NCBI GenBank assembly: GCA_028583415.1
Contig: CM053272.1
Location: forward strand, 72,767,439 to 72,831,438
Reading direction: 5' to 3'
Length of the DNA stretch: 64,000 nucleotides
From: Protea cynaroides
Taxonomy: Eukaryota; Streptophyta; Magnoliopsida; Proteales; Proteaceae
Shown here: positions 11,441 to 22,193 of the stretch, piece by piece
How positions within the stretch are numbered: the stretch's first letter is position 1
Layout of the letters: each line of letters opens with the position of its first letter
Program-made: the position numbers and the translations under genes
Notes under the pieces: model-generated
Databases searched by the model: none
Seen by the model: only the letters and a program-made list of their open reading frames with translations
What the model was told of the DNA's origin: nothing

Positions 11441-12329
11441 TAGACCATAAAATCCAAAGATCCTGCCAAATAATAGTGGAAGCCCTATTACCGATATGTC
11501 GGCAAATTGATGATTGGAGAGATGGGAGAATGGCGCTAATACTAGACCAGGTCCAAGATTAAGATTCAAGTGAAAGAGATGGATGAAGATGAATTTGGTT
11601 GAGAAAATATTTAGCCTTTAAACCTGAGCCCAAAGCTGATTAGGACAAACTACGAGACACCAACCCATCTTAATCAATAGTGCTTTATTATGAACTAGTA
11701 GAGTCGGTCGAATACCTAAGCTTCCATGAGCCTTCGGTAAGCAGGAAGTGAACCAAGGAATCTAGAACAAAAGGAATCTATCAGTTAGGATATAAATTTA
11801 GGGAATAAAAAACAGGACAGGACATAAGATAGGCTGCTCTTGCTGAAATCATTACTCTTCATTCTCCCGTGCTCTAGCAATTTATTTATTTATTTATTTT
11901 TTTCTTTCTTTTATTGTTGAATGGAAACAAAGAATTCAAAGATAGATGGAATTGGAAGCATTCCAGACATCCCCTACTGACGTAGAATTTGGGAACGCAA
12001 AGCGAAAGAAACATTTCTACTAAACTGGATCCCACTTATAGCAACATTAGTAACCTGACCTGAAACATCCTCAAACAAATGAAGTATTGACAAAATACCT
12101 GAAAACATCATTTTGTGTAAAGGCCCTACAAAAGATAAATATGTCATCATCAAACATTAGATGAGAAATTTTCAAAACACTACGGGCAAGAACATTCAAC
12201 TCTGGTCCTACTTGTAACATATGTGACAAACACTCCAAAAGAAAGAAGGAAAATGTATGGCCTCAAGGACACCCTTGACGAAGCCCTGAAGGTTCAATGT
12301 AGTCAAAACAGAAGCAATTAAGTTTAAAT
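11441..12329. other. No gene seen
   Basis: AT-rich sequence without a long frame, repeat pair or recognisable element. A short ATTT run sits at 11880-11900. Confidence 0.5.
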
Positions 12330-12840
12330 CATATATTAAAATCTCGAGTTTCGAGGTCTGTCTCGACCTGAAAAAAAAATGAGATTTTCGAGATCTCAGT
12401 CGAGATCTAGACAAGAAACTGCAAAAAGCCTGAAAAAGGTAAAAAAAAAAATACAGTTTCGAGGCTAAAATGACCATTTTAAGGCCTAATATTTTAGGAA
12501 AACTCTATTTTAGTATATATATAAACACATTTAAATCACAATGTTACACTAGTAGAAGATCAAAGAAGGCCAAATGAGGCAGTAATATTATGTCGAGACC
12601 AGTCAAGAACTAGTCGAAAATTGATCGAAAATGTCGAAAAATGGTAAAAAATATAGAGAAACGGTCGAGAAATGATTGAAAATGTCGAGAGATGGTTCAA
12701 GTTGGCCGAGACTGCTCGAGACCAGCTCGAGAACTGGTCAAGATGGTTGAGACACAGTTTTGAGGGGGTGTCTGGACTCCGGTCTTGACCCCCTTGAGAT
12801 GTTCAAGAAAACCGAGATCTTGCCGAAATTTTGAGCTACG
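12330..12840. mobile_element. hAT MITE related to the element at 46473-49491
   Basis: This 511-bp element has ends CATATATTAAAATCTCG and, on the opposite strand, CGTAGCTCAAAATTTCG. The flanks are GTTTAAAT (12322-12329) and ATTTAAAT (12841-12848), an 8-bp hAT-type duplication matching at 7 of 8. The interior is dense in GTCGAGA and GTCGAAAA repeats. No coding frame was found, so it would depend on a transposase made elsewhere. Confidence 0.65.
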
Positions 12841-14365
12841 ATTTAAATCGAATATAAACGTAATGATGACAAATGCCCTACAAGATCACACCACAAGGTC
12901 GGAAAAGCCTAAGAATTCAAATATAGCACGAATCAAGCTCCATTCTAACAGATCATAAACCTAGACATTTCAATTTTAGTGGTTAAAAAACCTTTTCTTA
13001 TTTTCTGGAGCCCTTCCACAAAAGCACTATGATTTCGAGAAATACATCGACCAAGAAAGGGTCTTAAACAAAGAGCCAACAGTTTACCAATGATTTTATC
13101 ACATTGAACTCACATAACAATTTGGGTTTGAGATCTTTTCTCAATAGGTGTGATTTCAATAACATTGAAACCATAACAATTAAGTTGTCAAGCACACACC
13201 ATTCATTAGATAGAGCAAGACATGAGAGGTAATCGTCCAATGGGATTCTACTTAGGATGGAATATATTGAAAAAATATTTCATTACAAATGGAAAAATTT
13301 CCAGAAACATACACCTCTAGAAAATTGTAACAAATACCTCCCAAAGTAACATTTATTTATGAACTAGTTCCTCGACTTTTCAATATTACAGAATAGACTA
13401 ATGCATATATTTAACTAGAAGATATTCTTATTGACACCGATCTAGTGAAACCGGTGCTCGGTGTTCATCGAATCGGCACAAAATTCCCTCACCCCTCTCA
13501 TCTCAAATACCTAACTACCACCTGTATTTTGTGGTTTCTGAAATGATTCAATGAGTAGGCCGAAGGCAGTGGTATCAAGAGGGCTTTGACACTGGCTGGA
13601 TTCAAGTAGAAAAACCGTTTAATTACTGTCAGACCCGTCTATTGAACTAATAGAGATTCTGTAATTATCATTGGACCAAGAAGACATTTCCTCAATATTT
13701 GATAAATAAATATGAATTTTAAATATTTGCAAACAATTAATGAAAATACCACCGGATCTGTATTGGAGTTCCATCAACTAGAGACATTCTCTCTTTAATA
13801 TTCTCATACAGGACTGTAGATTCAATTTTGAGCATCTATTTGGGCCACAATTAAACGCTGCGAATCCAAGACATCAATATATAGTCAACGTGACATCAAC
13901 CGTTTGTCATCAAAATTCACAATAGGTATCGGGTCAAGGCACTAAATGTACAGTAATTATAAGAATTTCGTTTCAAATCAACCTACAAGAATACATCCGG
14001 AGTACTCACATGATTCGGTTCAATGTACACAGACTTGTGTCCTAAAAATCTCCATTCCTACCTACACAATGTGACAACCATAAGAATTGGGTTCCTTTTT
14101 TTTTTTTTTTTTTTTTTTTTGGGGGGGGGGGGGGGGTTTGAACATTTTAAGGTTAAAAACTAAATACAATCAAGAACCATTTCGCATCACTTCACAAATG
14201 ATTAATTAAATTGGGTTAGTGGTACTTACGTCAAAAATGAAAACTAGTTGGATTGAAGGGTAGATAAAGTACTATTACAAGTTCTGTTTGCAACCTGCTT
14301 GATTATAAACAGATGAATCCATACTAATACGTTTTTCAAAAGTTTAGGGGGGGGCATCTGCCTCT
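12841..14365. other. No gene seen; 3' flank of the starch synthase gene
   Basis: AT-rich DNA with no supported coding frame or paired repeats. It lies downstream of the last starch-synthase exon on the minus strand and may contain its transcript end, but I see no clear poly-A signal to choose. Confidence 0.4.
14096..14136 (+). repeat. T25-G16 homopolymer junction
   Basis: Twenty-five T directly followed by sixteen G. It may be polymerase slippage, a repeat end or an assembly error. Confidence 0.9.
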
Positions 14366-14432
14366 GTGTTTCCCAGTATTCCGGCTATTGATAATTCTCA
14401 AGAGCTTCTGAACAACAACATTCATCGCATTC
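14366..14432 (-). pseudogene. Decayed duplicate of the last starch-synthase exon
   Basis: Read on the minus strand, this stretch follows TGCAG and aligns with the start of the real terminal exon (14526-14647). It shares a Val-Val-Gln-Lys block, an Ile-x-Asn-Ser step and a Thr-Gly-Lys-like end, with small indels. The similarity includes the splice acceptor. It lies about 95 bp downstream of the real stop codon. Best read as a tandem exon duplication that then decayed. Confidence 0.5.
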
Positions 14433-14525
14433 TGCATCGAACTCAACAAGATGATAGATAGAAGAATACTAAAGGAAAGCACCCCTAATAAAGAAACGGC
14501 ATAGATGCAAATGAATTTCCTTGCT

Positions 14526-14647
14526 TCAATTCTTAAATGATCTCAATCTTATGGAGTTGTAGACATCTATGTATTTTCCAGCTGTATTATTCCAGCTATT
14601 GTCAATTTCCATAACTTTCTGAACAACATCATTCCACTCATCTGGTT
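14526..14647 (-). CDS. Starch synthase (SS4/SS5-type), terminal exon
   Basis: This 122-bp exon follows a TTATGCAG acceptor and ends in TGA (14526-14528). It begins with two bases that complete the codon left open by the exon at 23941-24014, giving Tyr-Tyr-Lys-Glu-Lys-Pro-Asp-Glu-Trp across the junction. It then encodes the typical end of a GT5 starch synthase: a Val-Met-x-Ile-Asp helix, a Ser-Trp pair, and Ala...Tyr...Tyr spacing. The enzyme adds glucose from ADP-glucose to glucan chains in plastids; SS4/SS5 members act in granule initiation. The class is inferred from this short region. The intron before it is 9.3 kb and full of inserted elements. Confidence 0.7.
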
Positions 14648-14889
14648 CTGCATAATACCCAACAAGTACATAAATCAAAAAATAACATCGCAGATACGTT
14701 TTGAAAATTACTAGCAAATAAAAATAGGAGCTTGGCAATCTGAATTATGCAGATATTAAATAAACGACACTTATGATTCCTTTCCTTTCTTCTCCCCCCT
14801 ATCATCTTGCTGTAGTAAATTTTTAGTTAAGCTAGAAACAGCTAATAATGTTGAGACATGGAGCTTTTGCACAACTAAGGCCCTCTTGG

Positions 14890-17220
14890 GTTTTTTATTT
14901 TTTATTTTTTATTTTTATTTATTTATTTTTGGGTAGTAAAGAAACTTATTTATTAATACATGTATCACACAAGGAGTTCAGACAACAATTATCCTAAATC
15001 CAATGATCGAAAAGTGGTCAAACTGTCATACATACTAATGACATGGCCCTCCTAGAAAGGGAGTCAGCAATGCTGTTTTTCTCCTTGTTAGTAAAAGCTT
15101 AAAATACAACTTGCAAAATATGGCTGTAGATGAAGATTATCTTCAAGTATACCATTGCATTAAAACACTGAGGATCCTGATTTCCCAAGAAAATGATTGA
15201 TCAGTTGCTAGCTATCAAATTCTAAAATCACCTGCTCCACACCTTCAATAATTGTAACAAATAGAGCTGCACGGATAGGTAAGGGTTCTCCAATAATTGG
15301 AATAATAAAGGAAGACGGTTCTGAAATGGCGAAAAGAGGCACACCATTATGACTACGATAGATGTAACCTAAACCTCCAATTGTTCCAATTGGAAGCTGG
15401 CATCTCTATTCAATTTAAAAACACCGATTGGTGGAGGAGTCCATTGTGGTAAAGCTATCCCCGTATCAATAGCCTCACTAACCATACCATCTTACAGTCG
15501 TTGAGGAATGCTTTGACAATATGATAGATAATTATGTTCAGCAAGTTGAACAACCTGAGCCGGAGTGTGTTGTTGGCATCTGACAATATGATAGATAATT
15601 ATGTTCAGCAAGTTGAACAACCTGAGCTGGAGTGTGTTGTTGGCATCTGAAAACATGATCATTCCTAGCTAGCCAGAGTTGGCAACAAATACATGAACAT
15701 AGGGTCATGATTTCCTTGCTTCGTGATTTCCGACTGTCGAAAAAATGTCCAGCTATCATTCCAATCATGGAGTTGTGGCACAAACAAATCTAGAACCCTG
15801 TAATGTAGAGTGCAGCGGTACCAAACTGTTCTAGTAAAAGGGCAGTCTAATAAAATGTGACGAACTGATTCCTCTGCTAAACCACAACGAATACAAAAAC
15901 TATCCACCGTAATATTTTTCCGGTGTAAATCTTATGTTGTAGCCAAGCCAAAAGCACAAGCACGCCACAGAAAAGACTTGAGTTTTGGTACAGTTGTGCC
16001 GCCCCAGATTCGTTTCCAAACGGACTACTAGGATAGATACTGAAGACGTGGATGGCCTTAAAGAGATATATCTTCCAAAGGACAATAAATGATATGCAGT
16101 CTTAAACGAGAACTTACCATTTCAAGCAGCATCCGAAATAAGGGTATCCTCATAAGGAAATAAAGACAACTGAATCTTCATTATTTCCACAACTTCGGAT
16201 GGGGAAAATAACAGAGTCAGAATCTCTTTACGCCAAATCTTGTTATCAGCATCAATTAATTGTGAAACTAGAGTAACTAAACAAGATGGTTGAGGAGTGG
16301 AATATATCCGGAAGCCATGTAAAGTTGGAACCCAATTATCATTCCATATATTAATTTGATTCCCATACCCAATTTGCCAGAGCAAACCTTTCTGAATAAC
16401 ATTTCTCCCTTCCAAAATACTTCGCCATGCCCAACTTAGTTGATGGCCAGTGGTGGCGGACAAAATATCCCCGTGTGCATAATAGATAAATTTCATAAAA
16501 GTAGCCCAATGAGAAGAATGTTCAGTGAGTACACTCCACTCTACCTTTGTAAATGATTGTGCATTGATGGATGCTGGAATCCTAAACCCCCATTTTCCTT
16601 CGATCAACATAGTTTATTCTAGGAAATCCAATGTAACCCTAAATTACCATCCTTATCACCCCAGAAAAAGTTTGCAGCCATACGCTGTAGAGAGTTATGT
16701 TGAGATGTAGGTAACTTAAAATGAGACTTAGCATAATTTGACATGGAGAAAGTCAACCGACTTAAGCATGGTTTTCATACTCGCATGTGATAGTAATTTT
16801 TCATTCCACCCAAATACTTTCTTGGACACCTTTTCATTGATATCTTTAAATAAAACTGACTTTGATATCCTAAAGTCAACTAGTAAACCAAGATATTTCT
16901 TTGGACCATCTCCATATGTAATCTTCAGAACTTCAGAAAACCAATGTTTAATTTTTGGTGGTGTATTGGGATTGTAAGTGAGTGATGATTTTTGCAAGTT
17001 CACACTTTATCCAGATGTTGCAGAGTACATCCAAGCAACTCTTCAACGCACAAACTTCTAATAAACGGGCCTCGGAGAATAATAAGCATTCATCAACAAA
17101 TAAAAGATGGGTGATTATGGGTGCCCGATGCCGTACCCGAATACCAGCTATAAGACCATCAAATTAAGCCTTCAACAGATAAGTAAACCATGAGAGTAAA
17201 TGAGAAATAGAGATATGTTT
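14890..17220 (-). mobile_element. L1-type LINE, 5'-truncated, decayed
   Basis: On the minus strand this holds the end of a reverse transcriptase (16728-17215), with the catalytic box degraded to Phe-Val-Asp-Glu. A conserved RT-downstream region follows (16122-16610), then a zinc-binding zf-RVT-like segment with a Cys-x2-Cys, His, Cys pattern (about 15665-15907), then an RNase-H-like remnant toward 15200. The left end is a T-rich run (14890-14935), which reads as an A-rich tail on the coding strand. Stops and frameshifts are frequent. It lies inside a starch-synthase intron in the same orientation as the gene. Confidence 0.7.
15515..15648 (-). repeat. 67-bp tandem duplication inside the L1
   Basis: Two adjacent 67-bp units (15515-15581 and 15582-15648) differ at a single base. 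The duplication adds a repeated segment to the decayed L1 frame and looks recent relative to the rest of that LINE. Confidence 0.85.
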
Positions 17221-17549
17221 AGCACAAATTTTGTCAAATTCAACAGAATTCGACCGAGACATCTCTTTAAAGGTGAAATTGGGGTTTTTTTTTGCTTGAT
17301 TCCCTCATTTCTTCCACCATTCTTCCTATCTTCCTCCACTTCCTCCCACTCTAAGGAGGATTTGACCCTCATTTCATCAACCATTTGAAGATTTGAAGCT
17401 TCAAGGTAAGTGTTTCTTCCCAACCATTTTTTTCTTAAGAATTTGTATGTAAAATCTATGAATTGCTTCCATATTTTTATATGTATGATACAATGTCTGG
17501 ATTTACAGCTTGATGGAGTTTATGTAGGAAGAACAAACCTTTGAAGATT

Positions 17550-17815
17550 AGATGTTGGTTTTGATTGGAACCAAGGAAAAAGGTTATTATGGATTTGGTT
17601 TGCCTTCCTATTCTATTCAACAAGATTCATTCTATCTTTTTGGGACCTTCCATCAGGGTAATGGTGTTTTGGTTTGCCTTTCCTTGGCTTTTGCCGGCTG
17701 GTTTGGGGCATTGCCTTTTTGTAAGGAGCATGGCTCTATCCTTCGGATACCTAGGTTTGGTTTTCTTCCCTAATTTGGGGTGTTGTTAATATATTCTTTC
17801 ACCCAAAAAAAAAAA
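17550..17815 (+). mobile_element. Possible L1 3' end fragment with poly-A
   Basis: A stretch rich in TTTGG and CTTTT motifs ends TTTCACCC followed by 13 A (about 17803-17815), the pattern of a plant L1 3' end. No target duplication was resolved. The short frames within it show no recognisable domain. Confidence 0.35.
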
Positions 17816-18928
17816 AATGGTGGGTTGACCAAGTTAAACTAACAACTACTTATCTTCTGACGCATATGAAATGGGTCTACCAATGGGCCCATATTCTTCT
17901 ATTTCTGTTGTTGGTGAACAATGCACTATGGGCATAATGGATTATCATCTGTTTATGCACTTAACTTTGGTGAGCACATGTTCTGATGGCTTAAAAACAA
18001 GGATACAAAAGTAATTTCTTCTCTTTTATAAAGTCCCTCCTCCAACGAGCTTGGAATAAAAACCCTTTTCCTTCCATCGTCTGCCCAACTGAGAATCTGG
18101 AACAAAGCCCCAAACACCAGCTTTCAAAAAAAAGACCTAGAATTCCTCTGTTACTCTTCATTTCTTCTTAATGGTCCCATTAAACAATGTTTTTACTAAC
18201 GGAAACACCCAATCATGGTCCCATGTTTCTCTCCTCCGATCAATCGGTCTTCTGTTCTCTCTCTCGGCAAGTTGGCAACAGGATCTCTTATTGAATAGTT
18301 CCCTCCACTTCCTTATTGGAAGGGAGTTCCTGCAGTTGAGAGCATGGTGGGAAAGAAGCCAAAGTAAGAGGAAATTCTTAACCCTCTCTCTCATTCTATA
18401 CATCTGTTCATCTCGAAACCCTTTTTTATTTTTCTTGTTAAATCTTTTCATCCCTCCTTGGAATCTTGGATCTCTGTTGTTAGAGTTAAGAGAAAGAATG
18501 TTACTTTCAACTTTCAGCTTAAGATCATCAGAAGTCAGAATGTTTACACATCCAGCAAAATATGGTCTCTTATGTTTTCATGCTTTTTTAAATTTGTTTT
18601 TCATTTCTTATGACAAGTTCATGTGTGATGATCAATGTTGATTTTTTTTTTTTTTTTTTTTTTTTTGTTTTCTCAAGGGAGTTCCTATAGTAGAGGCAGA
18701 GGTGGCGATGGTGGAGGTGATGGAGGAGGAAACTTGGTCACCCGGCGATTTTGAATTCAAGTTACTCGAGCTTCTCTCCAGCATTGCAAAAACTCATGAC
18801 TGAAATTTTGCTTGCAATTCAGCTCATTTTTGTTGGGTCTTTACATGAGTTTCTTGTTGGGTGTTTGACGAATGTCTGCTTTTTGGGTTACACAAATTTC
18901 TTGTTGGGTGTTTGATGAATGTCTGCAG
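17816..18928. other. No gene supported
   Basis: Part of the last starch-synthase intron. It contains short overlapping frames without domains (for example 18171-18641) and a long T run near 18640-18666. Two near-identical GTTGGGTGTTTGA blocks occur at 18857 and 18903 just before the beta-amylase fragment. Confidence 0.4.
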
Positions 18929-19913
18929 TACATGCGCAGTACTACAGCTGAAGCTTCCGAGAAACCAAAGTGGGGAACGGAGGCCCTGAAAATGTATGCT
19001 AATACAACAATTGGCCTGAAGACACCGCATTCTGCCGTAAAGAAGGTAGAGGTTGGCAACAGCCCTACGACGAATTCTTCCTGTCTTGGTACTTAGAGAT
19101 GCTTCTGAACCAGAGAGTGGATACTGTCATCAGCCAAGCCCATCTTCAAAGGCACAAGCGTCAAGATCTCTGAGAAAATAGCAGGCATCCATTGGCACTA
19201 TGGATCCCGATCCCACGCACCAGAGCTCACCATAGGGTACTACAACACTTGCTTTACAGATGGCTACATACCCATTGCACCAATGTTGGCTCGCCATGGT
19301 GCAATCTTCAACTACACTTGCATTGAGATGTGAGACCACGAGCAGCCACAAGACGCTCTGAGCACCTGAAAAGCTCGTTCGACAAGTGGCTTTGGCAACC
19401 AGAGAGGCAGAGAGGCTAATGTGCCTCTTGCTGGGGAGAATGCGTTGCAACGGTATGATTAGTAGGCACACGAGCAGATATTGCACACGTCGTCATTGAA
19501 TCTTGGTAGCAACGATGGAGGCAGGAAGGGAGTAACAAGAGATGTGGGCTTTCACATATTTGAGATCGAATCCACAGCCGTCTCAAGAGGATAACTGGAT
19601 GAAGTTTGTGGGGTTTGTGAAGAAGATGATCAGGGAAGGAAAAAGCGGGAACTGGTGTTGGAAGCAAGTGGAGAGAGAAGTCAAGCACTTTGTTGAAATT
19701 TTGAAGTCTCCTCCTCAGGATGAGCTTTGGTTCCCTGCGAAAGATGGCTTTGAAAGGGAAGTAGAGGAGGAGATGAGAAGAAGGGTTGAGCAACGGTTAC
19801 AAAAATATTATTCATGTAAGTATACCAAACTTATTTTTCATTATATAATCTATGAAAAAATGATGTACATGTTGTCCAGACATCAAGGAATCATATATGC
19901 TAGTAGCTATTGA
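18929..19913 (+). pseudogene. Beta-amylase C-terminal fragment (BAM1-like)
   Basis: From a TGCAG acceptor-like site the sequence encodes, through broken frames, the C-terminal half of a plant beta-amylase. A Tyr-Met start is followed by a Trp-Gly block, then at about 19137-19333 the Gly-Ile-His-Trp-His-Tyr motif and Gly-Tyr-Tyr-Asn-Thr. Near 19433 comes Ala-Gly-Glu-Asn-Ala, holding the second catalytic Glu. The intact open stretch 19542-19913 is the C-terminal helix region. The fragment with the first catalytic Glu is absent. TGA replaces Arg in the Met-Arg-Asp step near 19331, and several frameshifts occur. The enzyme would release maltose from starch. The likely intron border suggests a DNA copy, not a processed mRNA. 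It lies antisense inside a starch-synthase intron. Confidence 0.75.
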
Positions 19914-20751
19914 GCCGTTGGATTATCTTCATTGCATCTCAACCATTAAATATATTTGAGGATGTAATCACTCTCCCTCCACTGCCACCACACATTCTTT
20001 CTCTTTTATCTCTCCCCACCACGGTTACACCTTTTCTGGCAATGGCCTCTGTAACCCGTCTCTGCAGCTCCACCTCTATTCCATGTTCTCTCTCCCTCTG
20101 CAGCTCCCCATCTATTCCATGCTACCTCCCTGCTCACCCCTTCTCTCTCCCCCTCTCCTTCTTGTTCAGCCTTCCATCTTTCCTCTCCACCTTTTGTCTC
20201 CTGCTTAAACCCCCTCCCCCTTCCCCCTCCCCTTCTGCACCTTCTCTCCCTTCCCCCTTGGTTCCCTCTCTGGTTCAACCACCCTCTTCTTCCTCTTTGG
20301 ATACAGAGGAATTAAAAAAAAGAATTGAACAAATCGCGGAATGGCTTTAACAGGTAAGCATAGAACTGTTAGAAGAAACAAAATGCTAAACAACGGTAGG
20401 GAAGAGGAAGAGCGTGAGAAATGCATTGCTACAACTGTTTGATGAAGTTCAGAACTCGAATTGTGATTTAACAAAATAATATAAAAAGCCAAGAAAAGGG
20501 CTTGAAACGGTAATTAAAACGCTACAGAATGTTTAGCTCAACGTTGAAGATCACTTGCAAAGTAGAAATATCTTGGAAATAGCTAGAAGGGAAAATCTGA
20601 GTCCTCATATGAAGAGAGCGAACGTTCCTTATACTATCAATCTCCTGTGACTTCCATCGGAGCTTTTTCCTATTCTTTTTGTGTATTTTTTCTAGGCTGT
20701 CTCTTGTCATTTCCCTAGATTTTTCTTTGAATCGGTTGAAAAAAAAGGTGG
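19914..20751. other. Pyrimidine-rich tract, no gene supported
   Basis: Between 19970 and 20290 the plus strand is strongly CT-rich, giving open frames on both strands (20006-20278, 19910-20350) that look like composition effects. Nothing recognisable was seen in 20350-20751. Confidence 0.5.
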
Positions 20752-20938
20752 GCAAAGGTAAAGGTCCAGCGATCGGACGTACTATTGTGTTGGCGTATGG
20801 CAACACAACCATGTTGAGATCATAGGTAATGATAAAGGGAACAAGACTACTCCTTATATTGCCTTCACTGATACAAAGTGTTTGATTGGAGATGCGGCGA
20901 AGAACCAGGTCGTGATGAACCCGATCAACACCATCTTT
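20752..20938 (+). pseudogene. HSP70 N-terminal fragment
   Basis: The sequence encodes the start of the HSP70 ATPase domain: a Gly-Lys-Gly...Pro-Ala-Ile-Gly lead, then, after a small deletion and frameshift, a Val-Gly-Val-Trp block. Asn-Asp-x-Gly-Asn-x-Thr-Thr-Pro, a Phe-Thr-Asp-Thr block and Gly-Asp-Ala-Ala-Lys-Asn-Gln follow, up to the expected exon-like end. About 60 residues are present of some 650. After 20938 the similarity stops. A gene fragment carried by a transposon is possible but unproven. Confidence 0.8.
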
Positions 20939-21391
20939 GGCATCTCTACAGCTGGTGGTGACACCACTGCTGCTGTTGCCGGAGTCAGCCCTTCAGAATC
21001 TCTATGGACATTTTCCACTGCAGGAGGGATGCAGCCATGGTGGTGAGAGAACCAGAGTGGTGTCTGGGGAGGTGCAATGGCAGTAGAGAGAGCCAAATGC
21101 AACAATGGTGGAGAAATACAGTTGAGATGCTTTATGGATCATCCAACAGTCAGTAAACGCTAGCTTCTGAGATTCCAATATGCCTTGCAAGCTTGTAGAT
21201 CCTCCTCCCACAATCTATTATGTCTAATATACTAAATGGTTATTATTTATAGCCTATAACTTCTTTTTTTTCATAATTGATTTATCACCAATTGGTCATA
21301 AACACAAATATAAACTATACTAAAGAGAACCTAAAGTAAGCTTCATGTCTCAACATTCAGTAGCCGTTTCTAGCTTAACTAATAATTAACT

Positions 21392-21723
21392 TGTAACAAA
21401 ATAGAAAAGAAAGAAAGGGAAGATGGAGAGAATGGAGAATAGAGAAAAAGGAGAGAGAATCAATTTTTTCTCCTCCTCTTATGGTTTCTTTATTTATAAT
21501 CAAAGAGGAGAAACAATATTTTAGGAAACTTCCTTAATTATAATCATAAACTAATTAGGTAAGTAAATCTAGACAACTTAGGAAATAAACCCTAACTAAT
21601 AAAAAAACAAATAAACAACTATGGTGGAAACAAATCCACTAAAATAAATGGAAATAACTAATAGAAGCAAGATCATATATAGCACCGATAATTGGGACCT
21701 ACAGCATATCGTTAACTTTAACA
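21392..21723 (-). repeat. 3' LTR of the minus-strand non-autonomous element
   Basis: 332 bp, bounded by TG...CA on the plus strand and alignable over its full length with 23280-23606. The two copies differ at many sites, so the insertion is not recent. Confidence 0.85.
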
Positions 21724-21963
21724 CTCCCCCTCAAGCTGGAACACGGGAGAATATAAGAGCTTCAGCTTGAAACAACTTATCAACAGAAGCAAAAACAGCA
21801 GTAATAGTAGTAACGTAACACAATATAGGTTACTGTGAACCAAGCAACAACAATAGCATAGTTTGAGATCACTGTAAACCAAGTAGAAGTAGCATTAACA
21901 ATAGAGCAGACACCAAGCAACAGTTGTAATAGTAGTAGCAGTTGTACCAGGAGCAGCAGTAAT

Positions 21964-22193
21964 GGTAGCTCGAACACAAACAAGTAAGTTGCATCACGTG
22001 CAACAAGTAGGTAGAGATTGCATCATATGCAACTGTAGTAGGCTGCAAGTAATAAAAGTTGTATTACGTGCAACTGAAGGTAGCTCGAACACAAACAAGT
22101 AGGTTGCATTACGTGCAACAAGTAGGTAGAGGTTGCATCACATGCAACTGTAGTAGGTTGCAGGTAGTAGAAGTTGCATCACGTACAACTGGT
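21964..22193. repeat. 115-bp tandem duplication holding six 17-bp palindromes
   Basis: Two 115-bp units (21964-22078 and 22079-22193) each hold three near-palindromes of the form GTTGCATCACGTGCAAC. They start at 21988, 22017, 22058, 22103, 22132 and 22173 (spacing 29, 41, 45, 29, 41). Several contain CACGTG or ACGTG. A similar GTTGCACAAGATGCAAC lies at 26124-26140 in the neighbouring copia element. They could form hairpins or bind a dimeric protein; the function is unknown. Confidence 0.85.

Noticed and set aside
18171..18641. 156-residue plus-strand frame with hydrophobic segments, possible membrane protein
   Set aside because: AT/CT-rich composition, a competing antisense frame and no recognisable motif; not strong enough to call a gene.
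19910..20350. 146-residue frame rich in Ser, Pro and Leu, and its antisense Gly/Arg-rich frame
   Set aside because: Both are produced by the CT-rich tract; no domain, no start context, no conservation signal visible.
21964..22193. Possible CRISPR-like array, because of regularly spaced palindromic repeats
   Set aside because: The repeats are 17 bp, only six, within a plant LTR element and arranged as a 115-bp duplication; no cas genes are present.
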